From Rhizobium grahamii CCGE 502 (GTDB lineage Bacteria > Pseudomonadota > Alphaproteobacteria > Rhizobiales > Rhizobiaceae), in contig NZ_AEYE02000005.1 in the NCBI RefSeq assembly GCF_000298315.2, forward strand, positions 186,001 through 250,000: DNA of 64,000 nt, read 5' to 3'. How positions within the stretch are numbered: the stretch's first letter is position 1; each line of letters begins with the position of its first letter. This document shows positions 8,124 to 16,453 of the stretch, piece after piece. A model generated the notes under the pieces. It worked only from the letters and a program-made list of their open reading frames with translations. It ran no database searches and was not told where the DNA came from. The translations under genes and the position numbers were made by a program.

Positions 8124-10352
8124 GTGGCAGCGACGGATCTCGAACGTCTTGTGGTTCAGCTTTCTGCGGACATCACCAAATACGAGCGTGCAATCAATCG
8201 CGCCGCTAGTGTTGGCAATAAGCAGTTTGCTGCGATCGAGAAGCGCGCCGTCGCGATGAACAAGAACCTAGCGAGCTCGTTCGCCGCCTTGGGGGCGAAG
8301 GTCGGCGTCGCGCTTGCTGGAGCCTTCACCCTCAAAGGGTTTTCGGACCTTCAGGACTCCTACATCAAGATCCAAAATGCGCTAAAGGCGACGGGTCTGC
8401 AGGGCGAGCAGCTGACGGGCGTGTATGATCAGCTCTACGCGTCTGCCCAGAAGAACGCTGCTCCGATCGATGCGCTTGCCACGCTTTATAGCCGGGTCGC
8501 TATCAATCAGAAAGAGCTGGGCGTTACGTCTCAGCAGGTTGTCGGGTTGACGGATACCGTCGCCAAGGCGCTGAAAGCACAAGGTTCCAGCGCAACTGAG
8601 GCGCAGGGCGCTTTGCTTCAGCTGTCGCAAGCATTGGGTGGCGGGAAGATCCAGGCGGAAGAGTTTGGCTCGCTTATCGACGGCGCGCCCGTGCTGTTGC
8701 GCGCTGCCGCAGCCGGAATAAAGCAGGCGGGTGGTTCCGTTGCCGAGCTTACCAAGCTCGTTAAATCCGGTCAGCTTTCCAGCAAAGCGTTCTTCGACGG
8801 AATTCAGGCGGGTGCGCCTGTTATCGACGAAATGCTCGCTGGCTCGACAGATACCGCCGCACAGTCAATTACCCTGCTAGAGAACTCGCTCACCAACGCC
8901 GCTGGTCGATTTGGCGAGGCAACCGGCGCCAGCGATGTCTTTAAGGGCGCGGTCTCCAGAATGGTGGCGTACCTTGATACCGTTTCCTTTGACGGTTTCA
9001 TTCAGGCCATCAACAATGTTGCAACGGCGCTCGACACTGCTGCCACAAAGTTTAGTTCTTTCATTCAGCGGGCTAACGAGGCGACTGGCCTGACGCCGCA
9101 GGTCATCAACGATCTCAGCAAGTTCGGGCCTTCAACCGACAAGGAGATCTATGAGTATCTCTACAAGGGCGGAAAGGAACGAGAGAAGGCGCTTGCTAAT
9201 GCAAAGGACCAACTTGGCGTCCAGCAGCAGATCAAGGCGCTCGAAACCAACCCTGTTGGCAATAGCGAGGTTCTTCGCGATCTGAAGCAACAACGCGAGG
9301 CTATTCTCGCTGCGCGTCAGGACGCATCCGCTACAGGAACCAGTCTCAACCGAAAGCCTGTTCAAGGCCCTCTGAATTTTCAGGGTCCGGTAAAGCCAGC
9401 GGTCGCGATCGCGCCAGTCGATATCACCCAATCCCAATATGCTGTCCCTGCTGGTGGTAGCGGTAGCAAATCGAAGAAGGCGCGGCTCGACGATTATCAG
9501 CGCGAGACGCAGCAGCTCAGGGAGCATACGACCGCACTGAACGCTGAGACTGAGGCTCAGTCGAAGCTGAACCCTGTCATCGACGACTACGGTTTTGCGG
9601 TGGCCAAGGCGCGCGCGCAGCAGGACCTGTTGAATGCCGCGCAATCTGCTGGAAAGGCGGTTACGCCGGAGTTGTCCGCCGAGATTGACAAGCTTTCGAC
9701 GGCCTACGCCAACGCAGAAGTTGCTGCCAACCAGCTCGCCGAGAGTCAGGACAAGATCCGCGAGCGCGCGGCAGAAATCCAAGATCTCAACAAAGAGGTA
9801 TTCCGCGGCATCGTTGACGGCTTTGTGGAGGGCAAGGACGCTGCAGAGGTGTTCAGCGATGCGCTCAGCAAGGTCGGCAGCAAAATCCTCGATCTTGCGT
9901 TCGATGACTTCTTTGGCACCGGTGGGAAGGCCGGCACGGGCGGTAGCGGCACGAATATTCTTAGCGGCTTCTTTAAGTTGCTGGGTTTTGCTGCTGGCGG
10001 ATACACCGGCGCTGGGGGCAAGTACGATCCCGCCGGTATCGTTCATAAGGGCGAATTCGTCATCCCGAAAAACGTTGTCGACAAGGTCGGGGTCGGAAAC
10101 CTGGAGAAGCTCCTCGGCGGCTATGCCGATGGTGGCTTTGTGGGCAAGGCTCCAACCCTGCCTTCGATCTCCAGCCTGTCCAGCGCTCCCGCCATGTCAA
10201 TCAATTACGCGCCTGTCTACGACAATCGCGGGGTGGACAATGAGCGCCTGGCGAGGCTTGAGCAGCTTCAGGAGAAAGATCGCCGGGAGTTTTCGTCGAA
10301 GGCGATCAGCGCGGTGCAGAAGGCTCGAAAGAGCAACGTGAAAGGTCTCTAA
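8124..10352 (+). CDS. Phage tail tape measure protein
   Basis: A 742-residue protein that sets tail length and is threaded through the tube. The GTG start has AAGGAG 8-10 bases upstream. Residues 1-60 are helical (LVVQLSADITKYERAINRA), followed by a tape-measure N-terminal domain (about residues 75-270, with GVTSQQVVGLTDTVAKAL and ALGGGKIQAEEFGSLIDGAP), then coiled coils rich in A, Q and E. The C-terminal glycine-rich region carries GFAAGGYTG and HKGEFVIPK, the usual ending of lambda-type tape measures. For a 742-residue protein a tail of roughly 100-110 nm would be expected from the family rule of about 0.15 nm per residue. Confidence 0.93.
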   Translation: MAATDLERLVVQLSADITKYERAINRAASVGNKQFAAIEKRAVAMNKNLASSFAALGAKVGVALAGAFTLKGFSDLQDSYIKIQNALKATGLQGEQLTGVYDQLYASAQKNAAPIDALATLYSRVAINQKELGVTSQQVVGLTDTVAKALKAQGSSATEAQGALLQLSQALGGGKIQAEEFGSLIDGAPVLLRAAAAGIKQAGGSVAELTKLVKSGQLSSKAFFDGIQAGAPVIDEMLAGSTDTAAQSITLLENSLTNAAGRFGEATGASDVFKGAVSRMVAYLDTVSFDGFIQAINNVATALDTAATKFSSFIQRANEATGLTPQVINDLSKFGPSTDKEIYEYLYKGGKEREKALANAKDQLGVQQQIKALETNPVGNSEVLRDLKQQREAILAARQDASATGTSLNRKPVQGPLNFQGPVKPAVAIAPVDITQSQYAVPAGGSGSKSKKARLDDYQRETQQLREHTTALNAETEAQSKLNPVIDDYGFAVAKARAQQDLLNAAQSAGKAVTPELSAEIDKLSTAYANAEVAANQLAESQDKIRERAAEIQDLNKEVFRGIVDGFVEGKDAAEVFSDALSKVGSKILDLAFDDFFGTGGKAGTGGSGTNILSGFFKLLGFAAGGYTGAGGKYDPAGIVHKGEFVIPKNVVDKVGVGNLEKLLGGYADGGFVGKAPTLPSISSLSSAPAMSINYAPVYDNRGVDNERLARLEQLQEKDRREFSSKAISAVQKARKSNVKGL

Positions 10353-10991
10353 ATGGCAATCGCCTTTCCGCGCGATATCCTGGACGGTTTCCCCGGCTGG
10401 TCGGTTAGGTTTGAGCTCGCATACCGCCAAGAGCGCTCGCGTACGGCCGGTGGCAAAACCTTCGCCAAAGATCTCGGCTCGCCGATCTGGCGAGCCTCCT
10501 ACGTCACGAAGCCCGTGCGGGCTAACACCGTCGACAAATGGCGAGCGAAACTGGCCAGCATGGACGGTGGCATCCAGACGTTCCTCGGCGTCAACCTATC
10601 TCGCTGCTACCCGATTGCCTATCCGCGCGGCTCATGGCCGACAGGGGACGCTTTCGGCGGCACCGGCGGCATCACCGGCATTGACGCCAACCGGAAGGTT
10701 TTCAGCGTTCAGGGCTTTCCTCCTGGGTTCAAGCTTTCTGAAGGCGACATGATACAGGTCGGTGCGACTGATCTGCATTGGGTGGAATCAGACGCGGTAG
10801 CAAACGGCTCCGGCGTGTTCCCAACGCTCGAAGTACGTCCGCACCTCTGGCCGTCGGTGACAGCAGGCGCAGCAGTGACCGTCAAGCGGCCTCACTGCAT
10901 CATGTCGATCGACCCTGACACGGTCGGCACGCAGACGGATCTTGCGACCGGTACGGGCGCCATCTCCTTCGATGCATGGGAGGTCCGCTGA
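10353..10991 (+). CDS. Phage tail-tip module protein (distal-tail-like position)
   Basis: A 212-residue protein starting on the base after the tape-measure stop. It has MAIAFPRDILDGFPGWSVRF at the N-terminus, a glycine-rich centre and a C-terminal beta-rich part ending TGAISFDAWEVR. The position right after the tape measure is where distal tail or tail-tip proteins are encoded. I cannot name a family with confidence. It overlaps the next gene by one base (TGATG). Confidence 0.72.
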   Translation: MAIAFPRDILDGFPGWSVRFELAYRQERSRTAGGKTFAKDLGSPIWRASYVTKPVRANTVDKWRAKLASMDGGIQTFLGVNLSRCYPIAYPRGSWPTGDAFGGTGGITGIDANRKVFSVQGFPPGFKLSEGDMIQVGATDLHWVESDAVANGSGVFPTLEVRPHLWPSVTAGAAVTVKRPHCIMSIDPDTVGTQTDLATGTGAISFDAWEVR

Positions 10992-11659
10992 TGCCGCGCA
11001 ATATGACGGCTGCCAATGTCGCGGCCCTACAGCAGCGCCGGCTCGTCGCGCGTGATTTCCTCTGGATTGTCGCTCGCGATCGAACCACTGGCGCGCCTGT
11101 GCCTGATGGCACGTGGAGCGATTGGGGAGATGTGTCGGCTCAGGTGATCAACCCTGACACCGGCCTCACCGAAACCCGTGACTTCTACGGCTCCGGAACG
11201 CTGGTCCATATGAGCGATATCCCGCTCGTCAAGAACATGAGCGTGCAGAACATCACGATCAGCATGTCGCAGATCAATGATCACGTGCAGCAGCTCGCAC
11301 GCGACTACGACGTTCGTCAGGCTCGTGTCGAGGTCTACCGCGGCCTCTTCGATCCGGAGACGCGGCAGATGGTGGCGCCGGCTGAAAACCGCTTCGTTGG
11401 CTTCGCTGACAATCTCGTTATCGAGACGCCGAGCGAGAACGAGGAGGGCGGTATCACCCTGACCTGTGTCAGCCATACGCAGGAGATGACCAGGGCGAAT
11501 GCCGAGACCCGTAGCCACGAGACGCAGGTTCTGCGGAACGCCGCCGACGCCTTCTACAAGGATGCGGCGACGACACCGACGTGGAAGATCTGGTGGGGCT
11601 CGCAGAAGGGTGTCGTTCCCACGCAGAAGAAGCGCAAGAAGTTTCTAGGGATATTCTGA
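10991..11659 (+). CDS. Phage tail-tip / hub-like minor tail protein
   Basis: A 222-residue protein; the ATG at 10991 overlaps the preceding stop (TGATG) and is preferred to an upstream ATG at 10976 inside the previous gene. Beta-rich segments such as NITISMSQINDHVQQLARDY and NRFVGFADNLVIETP look like the DUF2163/gpL-type minor tail proteins that link tip and tube. The C-terminus is basic (QKKRKKFLGIF). Assignment as a hub component is from position and general resemblance only. Confidence 0.7.
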   Translation: MPRNMTAANVAALQQRRLVARDFLWIVARDRTTGAPVPDGTWSDWGDVSAQVINPDTGLTETRDFYGSGTLVHMSDIPLVKNMSVQNITISMSQINDHVQQLARDYDVRQARVEVYRGLFDPETRQMVAPAENRFVGFADNLVIETPSENEEGGITLTCVSHTQEMTRANAETRSHETQVLRNAADAFYKDAATTPTWKIWWGSQKGVVPTQKKRKKFLGIF

Positions 11660-11790
11660 TGCGGGAGCTGTTAGCGAAAGAGGCCATGCTCATCGTCGCA
11701 TTGCGGTTTGCAATCGCCAATGGCATGCGACTAACCTATCGCGGCACGCTTTGCTATGAGCCCCGCGACTTCAGCTACTGGGGCGCCTGA
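11659..11790 (+). CDS. 43-residue phage protein, function unknown
   Basis: A short frame in the tail module, MRELLAKEAMLIVALRFAIA at its start and FSYWGA at its end. Both ends overlap neighbours: the start lies in a TGATG with the previous gene and the stop in a TGATG with the acetyltransferase gene. Such double coupling argues that it is translated. One amphipathic or possibly membrane-associated helix is predicted by eye. Confidence 0.6.
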   Translation: MRELLAKEAMLIVALRFAIANGMRLTYRGTLCYEPRDFSYWGA

Positions 11791-12230
11791 TGCATATTCA
11801 CGAGGCGCGCCTCAGCCATCTGCCAGCACTTGTCGCGCTAGCGGAACGCTTCCACGTGGAGATCGGGGGCCCATATCCCTTCAAGATTGACCGTGTGCGC
11901 GCTTTCCTCTCTCAAGCGATCACGAGCGCGGAATTTCTCACGTTGCTCGCTGGTGAGTCTCCCTGTGGGTTCCTGATCGCGCGCGCTGGCACCAACTACC
12001 TGACAGGCGAGCGCATGGCGGAAGAGGTGGCGATGTTCGTCGAGCCCGCCTCTCGATCGGCGGGGCTGGCTGCCGCACTGATAAGCGAGTTTGAGGCGTG
12101 GGCAATGTCGACGGGATGCTCTGTCGTCAAGCTGACGTCGCAGCACTCGGCACGGCCCGAAGCGGTCGCGCGGCTCTATCGGCGCAGCGGTTATGCCGCG
12201 GCAGAGACTGCTTTCATCAAAAGGCTTTAA
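11790..12230 (+). CDS. GNAT-family N-acetyltransferase within the tail operon
   Basis: A 146-residue GNAT protein, transferring acetyl from acetyl-CoA to an unknown amine. It begins MHIHEARLSHLPALVALAERF, has a beta4-like strand MAEEVAMFVEP and the acetyl-CoA-binding RSAGLAAALISEFEAWA (the Q/R-x-x-G-x-G/A motif region, about residues 90-106), then VVKLTSQHSARPEAVARLYRRSGY, all classical GNAT elements. The start is coupled to the preceding small gene and the J-like gene begins 3 bases after its stop. In GTA-type tail clusters this slot carries a cell-wall peptidase, so an acetyltransferase here is notable. Substrate unknown. Confidence 0.9.
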   Translation: MHIHEARLSHLPALVALAERFHVEIGGPYPFKIDRVRAFLSQAITSAEFLTLLAGESPCGFLIARAGTNYLTGERMAEEVAMFVEPASRSAGLAAALISEFEAWAMSTGCSVVKLTSQHSARPEAVARLYRRSGYAAAETAFIKRL

Positions 12231-12233
12231 CTG

Positions 12234-14873
12234 ATGGCAATTTTCACGGCTCTGGCGGCGGGTTTCTCCGCTGTTAGCTCCTTTATTGGCAGCCTCGGCG
12301 CATTTGGCACCTTTGCGCTGCGCACTGCTGTCGGGGTTGGCTTGAGCCTTGCCGCTCAGGCTTTGGCTGGAAAGCAGAAAGACACTACGAACTTCTCCAT
12401 CAATGGGGATATTCAGGGCGGTGGCGATCTCGCGCGCTCGTTCATCCTCGGTCGCTATGCGACGGCCGGCAGCCTCGTCTGGTCTAACACCTGGGGCAAT
12501 GACGGTGACACTCCGAATGCGTGGTTTACGCAGGTCATCGCCCTTTCCGACCTGCCTATCACCGGCCTCGTCGAGATCTGGGTTGATGGCAAGCAGGTCA
12601 CCTATGACCCGGCCGGCAACAATAACACCGACTTCGGCTATTCTATCCCGGAATATGAGAACAGCGGCCCGAACCTCTACGTCAAGTTTTACAACGGCAA
12701 GCAGACGGCTGCTGATCCCGCGCTCTACACCTATGCCCAGAGCATAGAGCGGCCGTGGGGCGTCGATCGCATCGGCTATGGGGTTGCCTATGCCGTCGTG
12801 CATGCACGCGCGACGAAGAACATGTTCAGCGGCTTCCCGGCTGTCACCTTCGTCGTCGATGGCATGCCGCTCTATGACCCATCCAAGGATTCGACCGTCG
12901 TCGGCGGTTCTGGGCCTCAGCGCTTCAGCGATCCGTCCACGTGGGGCGGTGATGGCGACCGGCTGCCTGCGGTGCAGATCTACAACATCATGCGCGGCCT
13001 GCGCTATGGAACGCGGTGGGTCTATGGCGTACAGGGCCTGACGACGGCTCGCCTGCCGGTACAGAACTGGATCACGGCAATCAATAAGTGCCGGCAGGTA
13101 ATCGTTTCGACCTCGGGCGACGGCATCCAGTATCAGTCCGGTGGCGAGATCTCTGTTGATCAGCCCGTCAATGCGACGGTCGAGAACCTGCTGACGGCCT
13201 GCCAAGGCTCACTCTCCGAGATTGGTGGCGTCTACCGCCTCTTTCTCGGCGAACCCGGCACACCAACGATCAGCTTTACGGATGACGATATCCTGTCGAC
13301 TGATGGGCAGACATTCACGCCGTTCTATGGCTTGGCCGATACCATCAACGGGATTAGCGGCACCTACCCGGAGCCTTCGAACGGCTGGGTGATGCAGACG
13401 GCGCGCCCATACCTGCGCCCGGATCTCGAAGCGGCTGACGGCGGCCGGCGTCTCCTGGCTGACGTGTCCTTCGACCTGGTCCCCTACGCCGAGCAGGTGC
13501 AGCGGCTGATGAAGTCGGCGCTCCTGGCGGCGCTGCGCGCCCGCCGACACACGATCGTCCTGCCGCCGAGCTTCTGGCCATATGCGGTCCCCGGTGAGGT
13601 GCTGCAATGGACATCGGCACGCAACGGCTATGTGAACAAGTGGTTCGTGATCGATGGTGCTGTCGATCGCGCCAACCTCGATGTCATGGTCGACATCACC
13701 GAGGTCGATCCGTCCGATTACGATTGGGACTCTGAAACCGAGTTCCATCCGCCTGTTGACGGTGCGGTCGGTCCTGTTGTTCCCCAGCCGCAGCCGATCA
13801 TCGATTGGTTCGTCGAGCCCTATGTGCTGCTCGACAACGCCAGCAACAGCCGCAGGCCTGCCATTCGCATGGTCTGGGACAACTCACCGGGCGGCCTGAT
13901 TGGCGTCATCGGCGTCCAGTGGGAAGTGCGGGACGCGGCAACCTTCGAAGTCATCTATCGCGGCAACACGCTGCGCGCCGATGTTGGCTCGGTCATCATC
14001 GCGCAGAACCTCCTACCGAATAACGCCTATGGCGTGCGCGGTCAGCTGGTGCCCTCCGATCCGGACAGGCTAATGGAGTGGAGCGACTGGCTCCCGGTCA
14101 CCACTCCGAACGTCCTGCTGACGGATATGGATATCTATCTGCCCGGTGTCGTCGAGGGCGTCGAGGAGCTGGTCAACGATGCCACCGCGTGGATTCGCGA
14201 TGGCACGCGTCAGACCATCCTTGAAGCGCAGCGGATCTCGCGACTTCAGGCTGACGAGGATTTCGGCAGCTTCCTCGCTCGCCAGCAGCTCCGCACGGAA
14301 ATGGTGCTTACGAACGGCAGCATCACGGCAAGCTACCTCAACGCGATCACCATCGCGACGGGTCCGAATTCGGCTCTGGCGCTCCGCCTCGAGGAGTTGG
14401 AAGTCTATGTCGACACGACGGTGGCGAGCGCGATCGACTCGCTGCAGGTGCAGATCGACGAACAGGGCGATGCACTGGCTTCAGCTATCACCGCTCTCTC
14501 GGCGGCATCCAGTGCCGGGGACGTGGCGACGGCCAACTTCCGGATGACCGTCAATGCGGGACCGTCCGGATATGCGGCGCGTATCGGTGCGGAGGCTCGT
14601 GCGGGTGGCGCTGGCGCGTTCCGTGCGGCTGCCTGGTACCTCGACGTGCCGAGCACGCCGTCGCAGCCCACGCGCTTCCTTGTGGTGGCCGAGCAGTTCG
14701 TTGTCGCCAACCAGGCCGACCTCGGCAACGTCAGCAACCCGCTTGTGTTCCAGTCCGGTGTCCTGTCGCTCAACGTTGCAAACATCGGGACGGTGAACAC
14801 CGGCATCCTGCAAAGCCCGAACGGCAAGATGGTGATCACACTGACGGCCGGCACAATCGAGATCTACGACTGA
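12234..14873 (+). CDS. Phage tail-tip host-specificity protein (J-like)
   Basis: An 879-residue protein forming the tail tip that contacts the host. The N-terminus is hydrophobic (residues about 1-45), followed by an upper hub region with FSINGDIQGGGDLARSFILG and QVIALSDLPITGLVEIWVDG, as in lambda gpJ-like and gp13-type tip proteins. Around residues 520-620 there are fibronectin-like beta segments, then a helical coiled section (about 640-700) and a DUF1983-like C-terminal domain near 740-879. The gene overlaps the next start by one base. Confidence 0.9.
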   Translation: MAIFTALAAGFSAVSSFIGSLGAFGTFALRTAVGVGLSLAAQALAGKQKDTTNFSINGDIQGGGDLARSFILGRYATAGSLVWSNTWGNDGDTPNAWFTQVIALSDLPITGLVEIWVDGKQVTYDPAGNNNTDFGYSIPEYENSGPNLYVKFYNGKQTAADPALYTYAQSIERPWGVDRIGYGVAYAVVHARATKNMFSGFPAVTFVVDGMPLYDPSKDSTVVGGSGPQRFSDPSTWGGDGDRLPAVQIYNIMRGLRYGTRWVYGVQGLTTARLPVQNWITAINKCRQVIVSTSGDGIQYQSGGEISVDQPVNATVENLLTACQGSLSEIGGVYRLFLGEPGTPTISFTDDDILSTDGQTFTPFYGLADTINGISGTYPEPSNGWVMQTARPYLRPDLEAADGGRRLLADVSFDLVPYAEQVQRLMKSALLAALRARRHTIVLPPSFWPYAVPGEVLQWTSARNGYVNKWFVIDGAVDRANLDVMVDITEVDPSDYDWDSETEFHPPVDGAVGPVVPQPQPIIDWFVEPYVLLDNASNSRRPAIRMVWDNSPGGLIGVIGVQWEVRDAATFEVIYRGNTLRADVGSVIIAQNLLPNNAYGVRGQLVPSDPDRLMEWSDWLPVTTPNVLLTDMDIYLPGVVEGVEELVNDATAWIRDGTRQTILEAQRISRLQADEDFGSFLARQQLRTEMVLTNGSITASYLNAITIATGPNSALALRLEELEVYVDTTVASAIDSLQVQIDEQGDALASAITALSAASSAGDVATANFRMTVNAGPSGYAARIGAEARAGGAGAFRAAAWYLDVPSTPSQPTRFLVVAEQFVVANQADLGNVSNPLVFQSGVLSLNVANIGTVNTGILQSPNGKMVITLTAGTIEIYD

Positions 14874-15283
14874 TGGCAAGACGGATCAGACTAACGCCCG
14901 GCCGCGTCGTGATCTCCAAGCCGGGCTTTGACGCGGCGAATGCAGACACGATCGGAGACCGTAACAAGGTCTTCGACTCCAATTGGAACTTCTCCGGCAC
15001 AATGCTCCAGGCGGGCAGGGCGGCAGGATGGAACCAAGCAAGCAATGCGCCGATCACCATTCCGTTCGGTCGCACCTACAGCTTCGTCCCGGCAGCTCGT
15101 GTCGTTGGCTTTTACAGGGCAAACGGCGGCTTCCCGACGATCACCGGCTATCAGGCCTACGTCGACACGTGCCAGTGGGGAGCGAACTCGCGCGTCTTTC
15201 AGGACCGGATCTATCTGGAGTCCGATACGGACAACGCGACCGCCTCTGAATACATTCTCTGGCAGATTTACGGGGTTCGGTGA
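14873..15283 (+). CDS. Small tail-tip accessory protein, paralogue 1 of 3
   Basis: A 136-residue protein starting MARRIRLTPGRVVISKPGFD. It shares with the next two genes a basic RR start, an early glycine-rich turn and a D-S-(aromatic) motif (DSNWNFSG here), suggesting tandem duplication and divergence. The remainder is beta-rich with many aromatic residues (YSFVPAARVVGFYRANGGFP). Location between the J-like and fibre genes suggests a virion surface or fibre-base role. No named family was recognised. Confidence 0.75.
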   Translation: MARRIRLTPGRVVISKPGFDAANADTIGDRNKVFDSNWNFSGTMLQAGRAAGWNQASNAPITIPFGRTYSFVPAARVVGFYRANGGFPTITGYQAYVDTCQWGANSRVFQDRIYLESDTDNATASEYILWQIYGVR

Positions 15284-15763
15284 ATGGCGCGGCGCACGAG
15301 AATAGGGCCGCACATCACGACGGGGGAGCCGGGGGTCTACATCAGCCATCCCGGCGTCGACGTCGCCAACACGGCCATACCGTACCTGCTGGACTCGCGA
15401 TACAAGAACCTCGACCTGCTGACATACGGTGCCGTCGGCATGAGCCGCATGAACGCGGTCTCGGAGACGATCTACTACGCAACCGTGACAATTCCGGATC
15501 TCGGCTATCAGCCGCAGTTTTACGCGAACATGGTCTACACCTCAGGCAATGCTGGGGGCATCCCGGTCAATGCTGCCTACTGGCCGTCGTCGGGGGTCAC
15601 TTTCTACACAAACGCTGGCAATAGCCAGTTCACGCCTCAGTATACCGGCGTCTGGATGCCGAACCGCTTCACGATCTGCGCGCAGTCGAACATCCTGCAG
15701 GGCAACGTCAGTGGCAACATGGCGCTCTACTACGTCGTCTTCAAAAATCCGGAGACCGCTTAA
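15284..15763 (+). CDS. Small tail-tip accessory protein, paralogue 2 of 3
   Basis: A 159-residue protein starting MARRTRIGPHITTGEPGVYI on the base after the previous stop. It repeats the pattern of its neighbours, with ISHPGVDVANT close to the upstream ISKPGFDAANA and DSRYKNLDLL matching DSNWNFSG upstream and DSRYADISQL downstream. The body is beta-rich (YYATVTIPDLGYQPQFYANM). It overlaps the third copy by one base. Confidence 0.78.
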   Translation: MARRTRIGPHITTGEPGVYISHPGVDVANTAIPYLLDSRYKNLDLLTYGAVGMSRMNAVSETIYYATVTIPDLGYQPQFYANMVYTSGNAGGIPVNAAYWPSSGVTFYTNAGNSQFTPQYTGVWMPNRFTICAQSNILQGNVSGNMALYYVVFKNPETA

Positions 15764-16119
15764 TGGGAAGGCGCGTGTTTATCGGCAACGACGCCGGCGT
15801 CATGAAGTTTCGGGCAACGAACCTAACGACGATCGACTCTCGCTACGCCGACATAAGTCAGCTGACGATCCATGAGCAGATGGCGCCGATGGTGCCGAAA
15901 GATTCGGGCGTAGCCGTCTTCAACGTCACCGGCTCCATCAATGTCGGTCTTACGAAGTCGTATTCGTACCCGCCGTTCATCCTGCTCAAATCAAATATCG
16001 GCGTGGTGCCGGGCTATCCCAACCTCTGGGCTACGATCAACCCCAACAGTCTCGTCGTCACCATATCGACCCGGTTCGTTCACACCGTAACCTGGTACGC
16101 CTTCGACGAGCTCGTCTAG
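15763..16119 (+). CDS. Small tail-tip accessory protein, paralogue 3 of 3
   Basis: A 118-residue protein starting MGRRVFIGNDAGVMKFRATN, the shortest of the three. It retains the RR start, the DSRYADISQLT motif and the closing aromatic strands (HTVTWYAFDELV). It lacks the ISxPG segment of the other two, so it is the most diverged. Its stop is 8 bases before a coiled-coil gene. Confidence 0.75.
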   Translation: MGRRVFIGNDAGVMKFRATNLTTIDSRYADISQLTIHEQMAPMVPKDSGVAVFNVTGSINVGLTKSYSYPPFILLKSNIGVVPGYPNLWATINPNSLVVTISTRFVHTVTWYAFDELV

Positions 16120-16127
16120 GAGCCTCA

Positions 16128-16442
16128 ATGTCTGAAGAGAACAAACTCACGATCTCGCCGCAGGTGCAACTGGTCGAGATTTCCGCGCAGAAGGCCTTCC
16201 TTGAGCAGCGCGTACTGATGCTGTCGCAGCTGCTGCATGACAAGGCCGACGAGGTGCTTGCCCTTCAGCACGATGTCAACGAGCGCAACGAAGGCAATGC
16301 CGAGCTTGCAAGGCGCATCGAGGAACTCACCATTCGACTGCAGGCGGCGGAGAGCGATGCTGCCGAGTTCGAGAGGCAGATGTACCTCGCGCTCAATCCG
16401 CAGCCGGCACCTGCCGGCGATGCTACCCAACCCGAAATCTGA
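16128..16442 (+). CDS. Small coiled-coil phage protein
   Basis: A 104-residue acidic protein with AGGAG about 8 bases before the ATG. Residues about 15-85 form a continuous heptad-like helix (for example RIEELTIRLQAAESDAAEFE). It may be a chaperone or trimerisation factor for the adjacent tail fibre, but this rests on position and shape only. Confidence 0.7.
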   Translation: MSEENKLTISPQVQLVEISAQKAFLEQRVLMLSQLLHDKADEVLALQHDVNERNEGNAELARRIEELTIRLQAAESDAAEFERQMYLALNPQPAPAGDATQPEI

Positions 16443-16453
16443 GAGGCTGGCTG

